From Opisthocomus hoazin (lineage: Eukaryota; Chordata; Aves; Opisthocomiformes; Opisthocomidae), in the NCBI RefSeq assembly GCF_030867145.1, contig NC_134414.1, positions 123,950,465 through 124,014,464 of the forward strand: 64,000 nucleotides of DNA. Reading direction: 5' to 3'. A model generated the notes under the pieces. That model saw only the letters and a list, made by a program, of their open reading frames with translations. It made no database searches and had not been told where the DNA came from. Shown here piece by piece: positions 23,601 through 47,454 of the stretch (the stretch's first letter is position 1; each line of letters begins with the position of its first letter). The position numbers and the translations under genes are program-made.

Positions 23601-25674
23601 CATTGAAAAGATGAGGGTGAAATTCCAGACACACTGAAGTACAGAGAAAGTACTTCTTAGTTTCAGTTGATATAGAAATTTTATGCTAGTCTTTTTAGAG
23701 AGCCATGGAGTTATGAGACATACAAGCTGACAGATGTTCTCAAGAAGTACAATTTGAGAAGGGGTTGGGAAGGCAATTGGTGATTTTTTCATGATTCTCT
23801 GGCACAAGAAAGTGCGTAGTGGAGACCCTGGCTCTGGGAAGTGAGGGAGGACTACAAACCTGCTTTCACTTCTCTATAACAGTGCCTAAAACTGTCACAG
23901 CAATGTGTTCCTTATGCTGCTGAATCACCAGTGTTGCGTCCCCGCTGTTCAAACCCAGTGCGCCACAGCTCTAACTGTATGCTCTGAGCAGAGAGATGAT
24001 TTACTGGCTTCAGTACTGTATGTGATGGGTCATTCATGGTTCACTCCACTGTGCAATGAAGTTAAAGGCAGTGTCAGTCACATGCCCTCACAAAGCTGTG
24101 CTGTCCAAGCAATGGTCATGAGCTAAACAGAACCAGCTGGCCAGTATTATGATAACCTCTCCTTTTCCTTTGGCAGGTATAACTACAGTGCTGACAATGT
24201 CCACCATCATGACAGGAGTAAGTGCCTCAATGCCTCAAGTGTCTTACATAAAGGCTGTGGATGTGTATTTATGGATCAGCTTCCTTTTTGTCTTCCTGTC
24301 TGTCATCGAATACGCAGCAGTGAACTATCTCACCACAATCGAAGAGAGAAAGCAACTCAAAAAAAGGGGCAAGGTACAATCCTCTGTGTTTTGTTGCCTT
24401 CAGAAAGCATCACAGAAGCCACAGTGTAATCCCAGTACATCACCATGATAACAGTTCAGTAACTATCTCTGTGACTCCACTTTGTATCTCACTTTTCTTT
24501 ACTTGGCTGAAGGGAGGAAATGTTTCGTCCTCTCTGAGATCTGGAGAAGGTCTATGCTTTCTCTCCCTTCCTCTTCTCGTCGCAGAAGTTAGGGAGTACA
24601 TCTCCTGATTCCCCCCCACGGAAGGTAACCTTCATTCTGTTCTCAAATACCTATTGATCAAGGTATTTTTCCTCTCTCTGCAATACACCCCAGAATCCAC
24701 TCCTGTAATATTCACTCCTGCTTCCTGTAAAGCACAGTCTATTTATCCTTCTCCTGCTTTGCCATTTTCAATTGGGAAGATGGGTTTAATGATGCCTTCA
24801 CGTCCCAAGACCAGATGAATGAAAAGGTCATTTTTAGAAGTGTGCCTGAAGCAGAGACAGTCACAAGTTAAACATTCGCTTTCTATGAAGCACTCACTTA
24901 AAATCTTTGCTTCAGGAATATGCCTCCAGGTAAACTCATTTGTTGGAATATCACAAGAGGAAAAACACAAAAAGGGTGTATATGTTGCTCACGCGATTTG
25001 ATAATCCCACCAAAACCCCACTCATGGAAATGCTGGAAGTCATTTCCCACAACTCCAGCAACACAGACCTACAGGAGAGGTAGAGTTTGATTCTTCTCTT
25101 TCAGAAGCTTGGGCACACATTGCCAGACAGAAGCTGGGAATAATCAGTCAGACATGTGTGTCTTACCGCATGTATCCCCCTCCTCGCTCACGTCCTGTGC
25201 AAGGGAGCAGGCCCCACAGACAGCAATGCTGTGAGGTATCCCTGTTCTCCATACACTCTCCACAGAGGGAACAACACTGAAGGGAAAGCTTTCTTTATTT
25301 TCTGCTTTATTTATTTATAATTTACTAAAATGGCCCCTGCTAGATGCAGAATAACTGTTCTTTGTTGCCAGGCTTCAGGAACATATAGCATCGATGCAGT
25401 GCAAGCAATGGCTTTCGACGGCTGCTTTCACGACACAGATGTGGACATGGACCTGACTGCTTTCTCAGAGCGCTGCGAAGAGAACGAGACTCCGGCGCAT
25501 GCAGCCAGCGTCTCCAACGTGGACACAACTCGCATGAAGAGGAAGAGATCTCTGAAGGGAAATGTAGGCAGGATTATTTTGCAGAACAACCATGTTATTG
25601 ACACATATTCCAGGATTATATTTCCCAGTGTGTATATTGTGTTCAACTTTTTTTACTGGGGTTTGTACATATGA
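2531..25674 (+). CDS. GABRR3: GABRR3, GABA-A receptor rho-3 subunit (eight visible exons, 5' end missing)
   Basis: A pentameric Cys-loop, GABA-gated chloride channel subunit of the plasma membrane; rho subunits form bicuculline-insensitive receptors, best known from retina. The joined exons are 2531-2643, 13349-13416, 14950-15173, 18107-18189, 19032-19172, 21761-21913, 24177-24373 and 25372-25674. All junctions are in phase. Visible elements in order are the extracellular beta-sandwich, the Cys-loop with 13 residues between its cysteines, loop C (FYSSTGWYNRL), M1-M3, a short M3-M4 loop, M4 and the stop. Rho-3 is preferred over rho-1/rho-2 because [20 protein letters not shown], the segment [17 protein letters not shown] and the tail IDTYSRI match my memory of human GABRR3, and because RIOX2 and CRYBG3 follow as in human. 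The initiator and signal-peptide exon is not in the window. Confidence 0.95.
5746..5766. repeat. (TTG)7 microsatellite
   Basis: Seven perfect TTG units inside the GABRR3 intron. On the opposite strand this reads as polyasparagine codons in a short open frame, which is an artefact of the repeat. Confidence 0.95.
7121..7133. repeat. Poly-G run (13 G)
   Basis: Thirteen consecutive G followed by GGAA-type purine repeats. Such runs can form G-quadruplexes and are error-prone in sequencing, so the exact length is uncertain. Confidence 0.9.
10395..11183 (+). mobile_element. CR1 LINE, 5'-truncated, C-terminal RT region open
   Basis: A second CR1 copy of the same subfamily as the one at 260-2209, in the same orientation. 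It starts abruptly at GGCAGAGAGGAAC and runs to the 3' terminus with a single GTTCTGTG octamer at 11176-11183. The frame 10410-11111 is open for 233 codons to the natural CR1 stop. It covers only the region downstream of the RT catalytic motifs, so it has no polymerase function. It lacks the two single-base insertions and the 12-base insertion seen in the first copy. Confidence 0.93.
11184..12625. other. GABRR3 intron between CR1 and LTR
   Basis: AT-rich intron. It includes an open frame of 139 codons at 11503-11922 with no recognised family. Otherwise I see nothing. Confidence 0.7.
12626..13040 (+). mobile_element. Avian endogenous retrovirus solo LTR, 3'-incomplete (ERVL-like)
   Basis: The element begins with TG in TGTCCCAGTTTCGG. 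It follows the order of a very common neoavian LTR: TTCCTAGTAGCTGGTATAG, then the block around GCTAAGCAGTGTTTACACT, CAGCTGACCCAAACTGG, and GATATTCCATACC before the core promoter. The usual TATA element is degraded to ATGTAAACTAAGG near 12900-12915. The part after about 12990 decays and no terminal CA is clear. No internal retroviral genes flank it, so it is a solo LTR. ERVL class is from memory. Confidence 0.8.
13349..13416 (+). CDS. GABRR3: GABRR3 exon: start of ligand-binding domain
   Basis: The acceptor is TTGAAG|GG and the donor is GACATG|GTAAGT. The exon encodes the segment [18 protein letters not shown], the first beta strand of the Cys-loop extracellular domain. It completes the split glycine from the previous exon and ends on a whole codon. 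Confidence 0.95.
13417..14949. other. GABRR3 intron
   Basis: 1.5 kb of AT-rich intron with no repeats or exons recognised. Confidence 0.7.
14950..15173 (+). CDS. GABRR3: GABRR3 exon: extracellular core, loops D and A
   Basis: The acceptor is AACAAAG|GAC and the donor is CTACG|GTAAGA, splitting an Arg codon. It encodes 74 codons from [12 protein letters not shown] through [19 protein letters not shown] to [21 protein letters not shown] includes the loop-D aromatic of rho receptors, and [11 protein letters not shown] is the conserved loop-A strand. An antisense open frame over this exon is a shadow. Confidence 0.97.
15174..18106. other. GABRR3 intron
   Basis: 2.9 kb of intron. A purine-rich patch near 16410-16470 and otherwise AT-rich unique sequence. 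No exon or mobile element is recognised. Confidence 0.7.
18107..18189 (+). CDS. GABRR3: GABRR3 exon: Cys-loop
   Basis: The acceptor is TTTCTGCAG and the donor is AGCT|GTAAGT. It encodes the Cys-loop: a cysteine, 13 residues including [10 protein letters not shown], then a cysteine, followed by SLELES. This is the defining disulfide loop of the family. CFMDF rather than the rho-1 CNMDF supports rho-3. Confidence 0.97.
18190..19031. other. GABRR3 intron
   Basis: 0.84 kb of intron without recognised features. The open frames on both strands around 18560-18990 overlap one another and show no family signature. Confidence 0.7.
19032..19172 (+). CDS. GABRR3: GABRR3 exon: loops B and C
   Basis: The acceptor is TCTCATAG and the donor is ACTG|GTATAG. 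The codons begin with the split Tyr and [11 protein letters not shown] (loop-B region) and end in LAFYSST, the loop-C motif whose Tyr and Thr contact GABA in rho receptors. YKHGNKS-like sequence (WKHGNKSLS) contains a possible N-glycosylation site (N-K-S). Confidence 0.97.
19173..21119. other. GABRR3 intron before the CpG island
   Basis: 1.9 kb of AT-rich intron, with GC content rising after about 20.7 kb. No exon is recognised. Confidence 0.65.
21120..21430. promoter_or_regulatory. Intragenic CpG island in GABRR3 intron
   Basis: A sharply bounded GC-rich block with roughly 30 CpG dinucleotides in about 250 bases by hand count, flanked by AT-rich intron. Its 3' edge carries five GGG runs with single-A spacers. 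Birds often keep CpG islands at promoters, so this may be an alternative or antisense promoter or an orphan island. No conserved coding sequence is recognised; the overlapping open frames on both strands are low-complexity Ala/Pro/Arg/Gly products of GC-rich DNA. Confidence 0.65.
21365..21383 (+). other. G-quadruplex motif (five GGG runs, 1-base loops)
   Basis: Five G triplets separated by single A residues at the edge of the intronic CpG island. This satisfies the standard intramolecular G4 pattern with minimal loops. It may also be read as a (GGGA)n microsatellite. Confidence 0.9.
21431..21760. other. GABRR3 intron after the CpG island
   Basis: AT-rich sequence ending in the pyrimidine tract and CAATAG acceptor of the next exon. 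Nothing else is recognised. Confidence 0.7.
21761..21913 (+). CDS. GABRR3: GABRR3 exon: M1 and start of M2
   Basis: The acceptor is TTTCAATAG and the donor is CCCTAG|GTAAAC. It encodes the end of loop C (WYNRLFINF), M1 ([20 protein letters not shown]), and [14 protein letters not shown] leading into M2. PAR at the cytoplasmic end of M2 is the anion-selectivity signature. The 2' pore position is Ser (ARVS), as in rho-2/rho-3, where rho-1 has Pro. Confidence 0.97.
21926..22002. repeat. Local imperfect tandem duplication
   Basis: Two copies of a roughly 28-base unit containing CGTATAGGGCTACAG (around 21939 and 21987) lie just after the exon 7 donor. They are separated by a segment with self-complementary AGTACT/GTACTAC pieces. 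It is intronic and not part of a known repeat family that I recognise. Confidence 0.75.
22003..24176. other. GABRR3 intron
   Basis: 2.2 kb of AT-rich intron with no recognised exon or mobile element. Confidence 0.7.
24177..24373 (+). CDS. GABRR3: GABRR3 exon: M2, M3 and start of the cytoplasmic loop
   Basis: The acceptor is TTGGCAG and the donor is GGCAAG|GTACAA. It encodes M2 ([19 protein letters not shown], with the 9' Leu gate in TTVLT), the M2-M3 linker VSYIKAVD, M3 (IYLW-type segment [19 protein letters not shown]) and [17 protein letters not shown], the start of the intracellular loop. A Met occupies the position after STI where rho paralogues usually have Ile. Confidence 0.97.
24374..25371. 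other. GABRR3 last intron
   Basis: 1.0 kb of intron. No repeats or exons are recognised; it ends in TTTGTTGCCAG. Confidence 0.75.
25372..25674 (+). CDS. GABRR3: GABRR3 last exon: M3-M4 loop, M4 and stop
   Basis: 100 codons and the stop TGA at 25672-25674. The loop contains [20 protein letters not shown] and the basic patch MKRKRS, then [18 protein letters not shown] and the M4 helix ending [18 protein letters not shown] and [16 protein letters not shown] are rho-3-specific in my recollection. The intracellular loop is short, as is normal for rho subunits. Upstream in-frame sequence from 25330 is intronic. Confidence 0.96.
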   Translation, partial: ASGTYSIDAVQAMAFDGCFHDTDVDMDLTAFSERCEENETPAHAASVSNVDTTRMKRKRSLKGNVGRIILQNNHVIDTYSRIIFPSVYIVFNFFYWGLYI

Positions 25675-26944
25675 ACAAAAATCATTATAAGCTAGACATT
25701 ATTTTGCGTATGAGGGTAGCATCGTGTTTTAAAAATAATTCAACAGCAGTAGAAGAAAGAGTTGAAAATTTCCAAAACTGACTTCTGCTTCATAACCAAG
25801 GCTGGTTTGGTTAGCAGCAAAACTGGTAATGAAAAACTCTCATCAGTCTGGTTTCTTTTTCAGTTGGACCGTGCAACACTTCACTGGGGCAATCTGATGC
25901 CCAGGCTACTGCTGCAGTAGCATAGAAGCAGCGCACTCACTAAGGGAGCCCTTTGTCAAACACCTGAACAGAAAGCAGCTTCCACCTGAAGTATTGTCCA
26001 GTTTCTGTCTACACTCTAACTGTTCCTCTTTAATCAGCCTTTCTGTTTGTTCTCCACTTGTGGTCCATTTTAGTAGGCAATTATCACCAATCGTCTTCAA
26101 ATAGCTCCTACCCTTATTTCACTTGCTCATTTCAATTTCACTAGGCAACCTCTGTGCACCTCAGCAGCCTTCATCCTCCAATGGTAACGAGGGGGAAAGT
26201 GATTACGGCTTAGCAGTGGAGTAGGGACCAACGGAAAGCAGGAAGCAAAGCCTACGGGGCTTTGTACATTCTGCATCACCAAGACATCAAGAAAACCCCT
26301 CACCCTGCCAGCTGTCCCTGACTTCCCACAGGACCACTGGGAAGGGCCTTCTATTTTGGACAAATCTTGATCACTAGTCCCTGAGGCAGCACAGGAACAA
26401 TGTCCGAGACGCGACGTGCTCGGTGTCTTACAGCCACCTCCCAGGTGAATGGCTGGCGTCACCTGCACAAGCTATGCCCCTGGCGTGACACCCACACACC
26501 TGTGCCTCCTGTAGACCTGCTGTAATCACCTGCTTTCTGCATAAGCGTTCGTTTCAGAAATGCAGGCTTTGAGGCAGAGATTTTAGGAAGCTTTGTCAAG
26601 AAAACACACAAACCATGTCTTCATCAGAATCCGGTTCTTCAGCTTTCTGCTGCACACACGAGCTTGCGGTTTTGCCACCCTCCCTCTCCCTCTGACTTTT
26701 GAGATTGAATGGTACAGTGAGGAGAAGCTACATATGCCTGCTTGCCGCACTGGTCCCCAGCACAGTTCAAGAAACCACACCAAGACACACAGGAAATAAA
26801 TGGAAACAGCTGTGCCAAAACAGAGCCATATACAGGAATCCTGACGGTCCCAGATGAATCCTGCATGGAAATAGCCTTAGGTTCAGGCTGAGGAGGTTGA
26901 ATTAAGGATGTTCAGGGACACACACAAAAAACGCTCATAGCTTC
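25675..26944. other. GABRR3 3' UTR and start of intergenic region
   Basis: The 3' UTR starts here. The first clear AATAAA hexamer I see on the plus strand is at about 26794-26800; an earlier variant signal cannot be excluded. No gene is recognised. Confidence 0.5.
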
Positions 26945-27000
26945 ACTAGATGACCCACAGAGGTCCCTTCCAACCCCTACTATTCTGTGATTCTGTGATT
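26945..27000 (+). mobile_element. CR1 3' tail fragment
   Basis: A fragment of about 56 bases with the conserved CR1 terminal block CTAGATGACCCACAGAGGTC and CCCTTCCAACCCC, ending in two ATTCTGTG octamers (26982-26997) and a partial third. It is severely 5'-truncated. Confidence 0.92.
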
Positions 27001-29869
27001 CAGAAAAGAATCATGATTATTTTTGCGACTTTCCCAAATAAGCAGCATTTTCCACTTAAATTTCTTGGGTTTGTCTGTCATTTAATGAAGCGAGTTTATA
27101 TTTACAAAGTCAGTTCAAAATAATAATTTGTGGTGGCAGAAAATGTCATAAGGTAAATGCTTGTTCACTGCTTGGTCAAGATTAGGAAATGGGAATAAAT
27201 TTGGAAGCCTGAACCACTCTCTGATTTGTTTGATTTTCCTGCTCCAATATTGTTTCCTCATAGCATGGTGATGTCTTTCACTCTTTCAAAAAGCTGCATT
27301 TGTCAAGCTCCCAGTTCCAGAGCTGGAGAAGCTGGTGACACACTGCATGCCGGGAGACTGAAATCTGACAGAGTCAGTGGGTACTTTGGCAGCCAGTTCG
27401 CTGCCAAACAAATGGTCAGAGCTAAGACGGCTTTGATAGTCTTCCAGGAAATCCTGTCATGGAAAGCAGAACCGCACCAGGAATGACAATGCTGGGAACG
27501 TAAAGCCAAAGGACACACAGGCTTTGGCAACAGCAACAGCACACAAGACTGCAAGCTGAGCAAATGTGTAATATAGATTAAAAAAACCCCAGGACATCCT
27601 TATGACTGCACTGCTGTTATGGAGGGATCCTGCCCAGATGTTCCAGATTGCCTGAGAAGATCCCATCCAATTGATCTAAATGTGTGTGTCCTAAACTTTT
27701 CACATGAACTAACATAACTCCAGTGTTTTCACATAAACTTTTTTAATCTGCCTTATAGGTAGAGGTGTTTGTCCTGTAGCCCACAGTGAATCCTCAGCCT
27801 CCACCAGAAATATACCCATGTGCGTCTTGACCCAGACCAGTTCCCTCTTCTAAATTTCTCACAGGATCTGCAGCAGCAAGAGCCCTGCAGCTCAGCATGC
27901 CCAAGCCCTGTGTAGGCTGTCCTGCAAGCAGGCCCACACGTCATGTGGAGGAAAAGAGATTCCTGCCTGTATTTATCTTCCGGGCACATCCTACACCTGT
28001 GCCCAAAACCTCCACAACCTGCTTCGATGGAGGAAACTCTTCAGTTACTTTGCAGCTGTGAATGTAATCACTGGCAAAGTGTTCTCCCAACGGAGAGTTA
28101 GACTTACTTCAAAAATCTATTGCTTGTATAAATAGTAAAAAATAACAAACAGTATTTAAACACATTATTTCTTGTTTAGAGGGCATTAGAGGGCTGACTA
28201 AAACTCACATGACCTTCTTCTGAAGCTTGTGTTATCTTCCAGAAGGGGACCCTAATAAATACTTGTAGTCAATTTGTCTAGACATACCAGCATGGAAGTC
28301 TTTAAAAAAAGTATTCGCAAGTATTTCCCATTCCTGTTATTTGTGGCCAGATTTGCAGCCAGTCAAATGTACGGGTTTTATGTCCCACAGCGTTTCTAAA
28401 ACTTAAAAGATCACAGCCATTATGTAAATATGCATTTGTTGGAGTATTCATCCTAGTGGTATTCAAGCACTTATGCTGAGAGTACTTTGTGGATTTTTGG
28501 AACAGAAATAAGAGCTTACAATGGTTTCCGTGACCAGCTGAGTTGCAGGATGTGGCCTCCCTATTTTTAGCATCTGCTGCTACACCCATCTGTACTAAGA
28601 AAACATCCTTTAAGTGTTGATGTAGGTGATGCAAACTTTCATGTCTGGAGAACTACTTCATTCTTCAAAGCATTGTAATTCTCATGAAAGAAACAAGCAG
28701 AATTTCATGCCAGTGACTTGCTTTTCAGAGAGCTACAAAAATGTACACCTCTGAATATCTCAACTACTGGTGAGTGTTTACACTAAAATACACACAATTT
28801 AATAAATTTTGTAAAGTAAATTTGAGTAAGTAAAAGTGTCCTGAATGTTGAGTGACATCGTGATGCACTGAGTCCGAATTAGAAAGTAGAGAATGTCTTC
28901 TTTTGCTTAAAAGTTACAGCCCAATGACAGAAAAAGGCTTTATAGAGGAAGTTAAATTTTACTAATTTGTACACGTTTGTACAACCAGCACAACCTTAGG
29001 TTCACCCCTGGCAAAATCTCTCTCCTGGTAACCCATCCCCATGCTGATTGATCTGTATTTCATGTATTTCACTCACAAACGCAGAACCCGGCGGCATGAC
29101 GTAACGTTTGTTCCACGAGACCCAGCCGGTGCTGGGGAAGCAGGAGTTACTAGTGTGTGAGTAACCACCACACCCGAGGAAGAGGACTGCAAAACCATCT
29201 GCTGTGAAGGGATTTGAACCCGTATTTTAGATGTGAAAGGCTCCGTTACTTGCCTCCACAAGCTGTTGACAGAGCACAGTCCCCTCTCTCCTCTATCGTG
29301 GAAAGATCCTTCTAGTAACTAACTTACACCCCGGGTAAACTTCTACTTAAAATTAGCCACGTGCTCTCAGGCTGCTCACGTTTCCAAAATTCACCTTTTG
29401 TTGGCAGCTCTGCTCTGTGTGCTTCAAGCTATGAGTGCACAAGAACGAACTTGCGCAAAACCTACCGAACAATTTTTCTGACGTCTTTCAACCCATGTAA
29501 ATCAAAGCACTATGAGGTGTCTTTAATGAAGGCAGCTAAAAATATTTCCAGAAGTTTCCACGTGCTTGGTGAGGATTCTGAAGATTTTTTCAAGGGAGCC
29601 TCAGAGGGGCTCTGGGACAAGACTTTGGTCTGGGAAAAAACAATGCAGCTGAAGCCCAGGTGCTTCTGTGAGTATGAAGTCAGATTTTATACAAAGAACC
29701 ACGAGGTTTTAGGTTTTATCTCCTAATTTGACCCGTTTCCTGCTGCTCTCAGAGAAAGGGGGTATTTCTCGCGCACACACACGCTAAGTAACTTCGGTAG
29801 GTGAAGAAAAACATTTATTGCACGGATTATGTTTTCAAGTGGCGATTGCTTTAAAACTTTATACAGTCT
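27001..29869. other. GABRR3-RIOX2 intergenic region
   Basis: 2.9 kb without a recognised gene. Contains plus-strand AATAAA hexamers at about 27194 and 28254 that could serve a long GABRR3 3' UTR, and an isolated 121-codon open frame at 29361-29726 with no family similarity. Confidence 0.65.
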
Positions 29870-30480
29870 CCCGGCCGAGGGAAGCCGACACCCCCCCCTC
29901 CCCGGGCGGGCACGACGCGCCTCCCCCTGCCCGCGGGCTCCTTCCGGCCCGGCCCGGCCCCGCCGCCATTTCCCCCAGCGCACCTCCCCCGGCCCCGCCC
30001 CTGCCCCGCCCGCTGCGGCCCGGGTGAGTGCGCCGAGGAGCGGAGGCGTTAGCGGGAGGGCGGGAATATAGCGGCGGGGGGCACGGCCCGGCCGCCCCCT
30101 CCGGGCTCGGCGCCCCTCTGGGACGCGGGGAGAGGCGTCCGTCGGCGCGGGGCGCGCGCGGGCCCGGCGGCCTCGTGGCCGGGGAGGGGAGGGGGGCGGG
30201 GCGGGGCGGCTGAGGCGCCGTCCGCCTGCCCCGGGGCTCGTTCGGCCGGGGCTGCTGGTGCCGCTCGGTGGGCGCCCGTGGCGGCAGCCGGGCCACGGGG
30301 CGCTGCCTGCTGCGGGCGCGGGAGCGCGGTTTGCTGAGGCTTCCCCTGTGGGACAGGTTCGGTGAGGGGCAGCGCCGCTCCCCGTCGCCTCGGAGGGGCT
30401 CGGGTCCCCCTGCGGCTGCTGGGCCGCAGCACAGGCCTGGGCTGCTCAGCAGGTGCGCTGGTGCGCGAGCCGGAAGGTAC
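29870..30480 (+). promoter_or_regulatory. RIOX2: CpG-island promoter of RIOX2
   Basis: A dense CpG island preceding RIOX2. It contains an ETS-type CTTCCGG at 29941-29947, a YY1-type CCGCCATTTCC near 29964-29974, and tandem GC boxes (GGGGCGGGGCGGGGCGG) near 30194-30210. ETS and YY1 elements this close together are typical of TATA-less housekeeping promoters and place transcription start near 29940-29990, by inference. Open frames up to 272 codons across the island are compositional artefacts. Confidence 0.8.
29940..30023 (+). other. RIOX2: Predicted non-coding first exon of RIOX2
   Basis: GCCCGG|GTGAGT at 30023/30024 is the strongest donor in the island and lies just downstream of the ETS and YY1 motifs. 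The first coding exon begins with an acceptor only four bases before the ATG, so a separate 5' UTR exon is required. The exon start is approximate. Confidence 0.55.
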
Positions 30481-30554
30481 TGACGGGAGGTAGCTGCTGC
30501 TGCCCGAAGCAGGGACCGGTCTGTGCTGGTGCTGGGTTTTTCCTCCGGCCCTGC
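30024..30554. other. RIOX2 intron 1, GC-rich part
   Basis: The downstream half of the CpG island, likely first-intron sequence with GC boxes. No coding exon is recognised. Confidence 0.55.
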
Positions 30555-31193
30555 AGAGAAGGATTAGGGGGTACCGGTGGATGTAAAACTGGACGTGAGC
30601 CGACAATGTGCGCTTGGGGCCCAGAAGCTCAGATCCTGGGCTGCATCCCCAGCAGTGTGGCCAGCAGGTCGAGGGAGGGGATTCTGCCCCTCTGCCCCGC
30701 TCTGGTGAGACCCCACCTGGAGTCCTGCGTCCAGCTCTGGAGCCCTCAGCACAGCAAAGACATGGACCTGTTGGAGCGGGTCCAGAGGAGGCCACAAAGA
30801 TGATCTGAGGGCAGGCTAAGTTGGGGCTGTTCAGCATGGAGAAGAGAAGGCTCCAGGGACACTTCATGGCAGCACTTGAGTCCTTAAAGGGGCCTTATAA
30901 GAAAGATGGAGAGAGACTTTTTACCAGTGACAGGACAAGGGGTGATGGTTTTAGACTGAAAGAAGGGTAGGTTTAGATTAGATATAAGGAAGAATTTTTT
31001 TCTGATGAGGGTGGTGAGACACTGGAAGAGGTTGCCCTGATAAGTCATGTATGTCCCCTCCCTGGAAGTGTTCCCCTTGGCTGGGGCTTTGAGCAGCCTG
31101 GTCTATGGGAAGGTGTCCCTGCGCATGGCCGAGGGGTTGGACTAGATGATGTTCAGAGGTCCCTTCCAACCCAGACCATTCTGTGGTTCTGTA
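30555..31193 (+). mobile_element. CR1 LINE fragment of an older or different subfamily
   Basis: Plus-strand CR1 3' region. It contains the recognisable blocks GTGTGGCCAGCAGGTCGAGG, CTGGTGAGACCCCACCTGGA, GGACAAGGGGTGATGG and the terminal CCTTCCAACCC followed by ATTCTGTG and GTTCTGTA (31178-31193). It is more diverged than the two copies in GABRR3, with many indels and no long open frame. It sits in RIOX2 intron 1. Confidence 0.9.
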
Positions 31194-47378
<16,185 letters not shown>

Positions 47379-47454
47379 TGCTTTTGTGAAGTAGTTGCTC
47401 CTCTAAGTAGTATTTCTGGCCATTAAGAATCTCTTGAGATAAACATTTATTAAA
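47379..47454 (+). terminator. RIOX2: RIOX2 3' UTR with ATTAAA polyadenylation signal
   Basis: The variant hexamer ATTAAA is at 47449-47454, about 70 bases after the stop, followed by a T-rich stretch. No canonical AATAAA lies nearby on the plus strand, so a short 3' UTR with this signal is likely. Confidence 0.55.

Noticed and set aside
29140..29255. tRNA-like B box (GGTTCAAATCC on the minus strand) with a weak A-box-like segment upstream
   Set aside because: No cloverleaf could be formed: no matching acceptor or anticodon stem. It may be a decayed tRNA-derived SINE or chance.
30049..30867. 272-codon minus-strand open frame over the RIOX2 CpG island
   Set aside because: Low-complexity Pro/Ala/Arg/Ser product of GC-rich DNA that runs into a CR1 fragment; no family or splice support.
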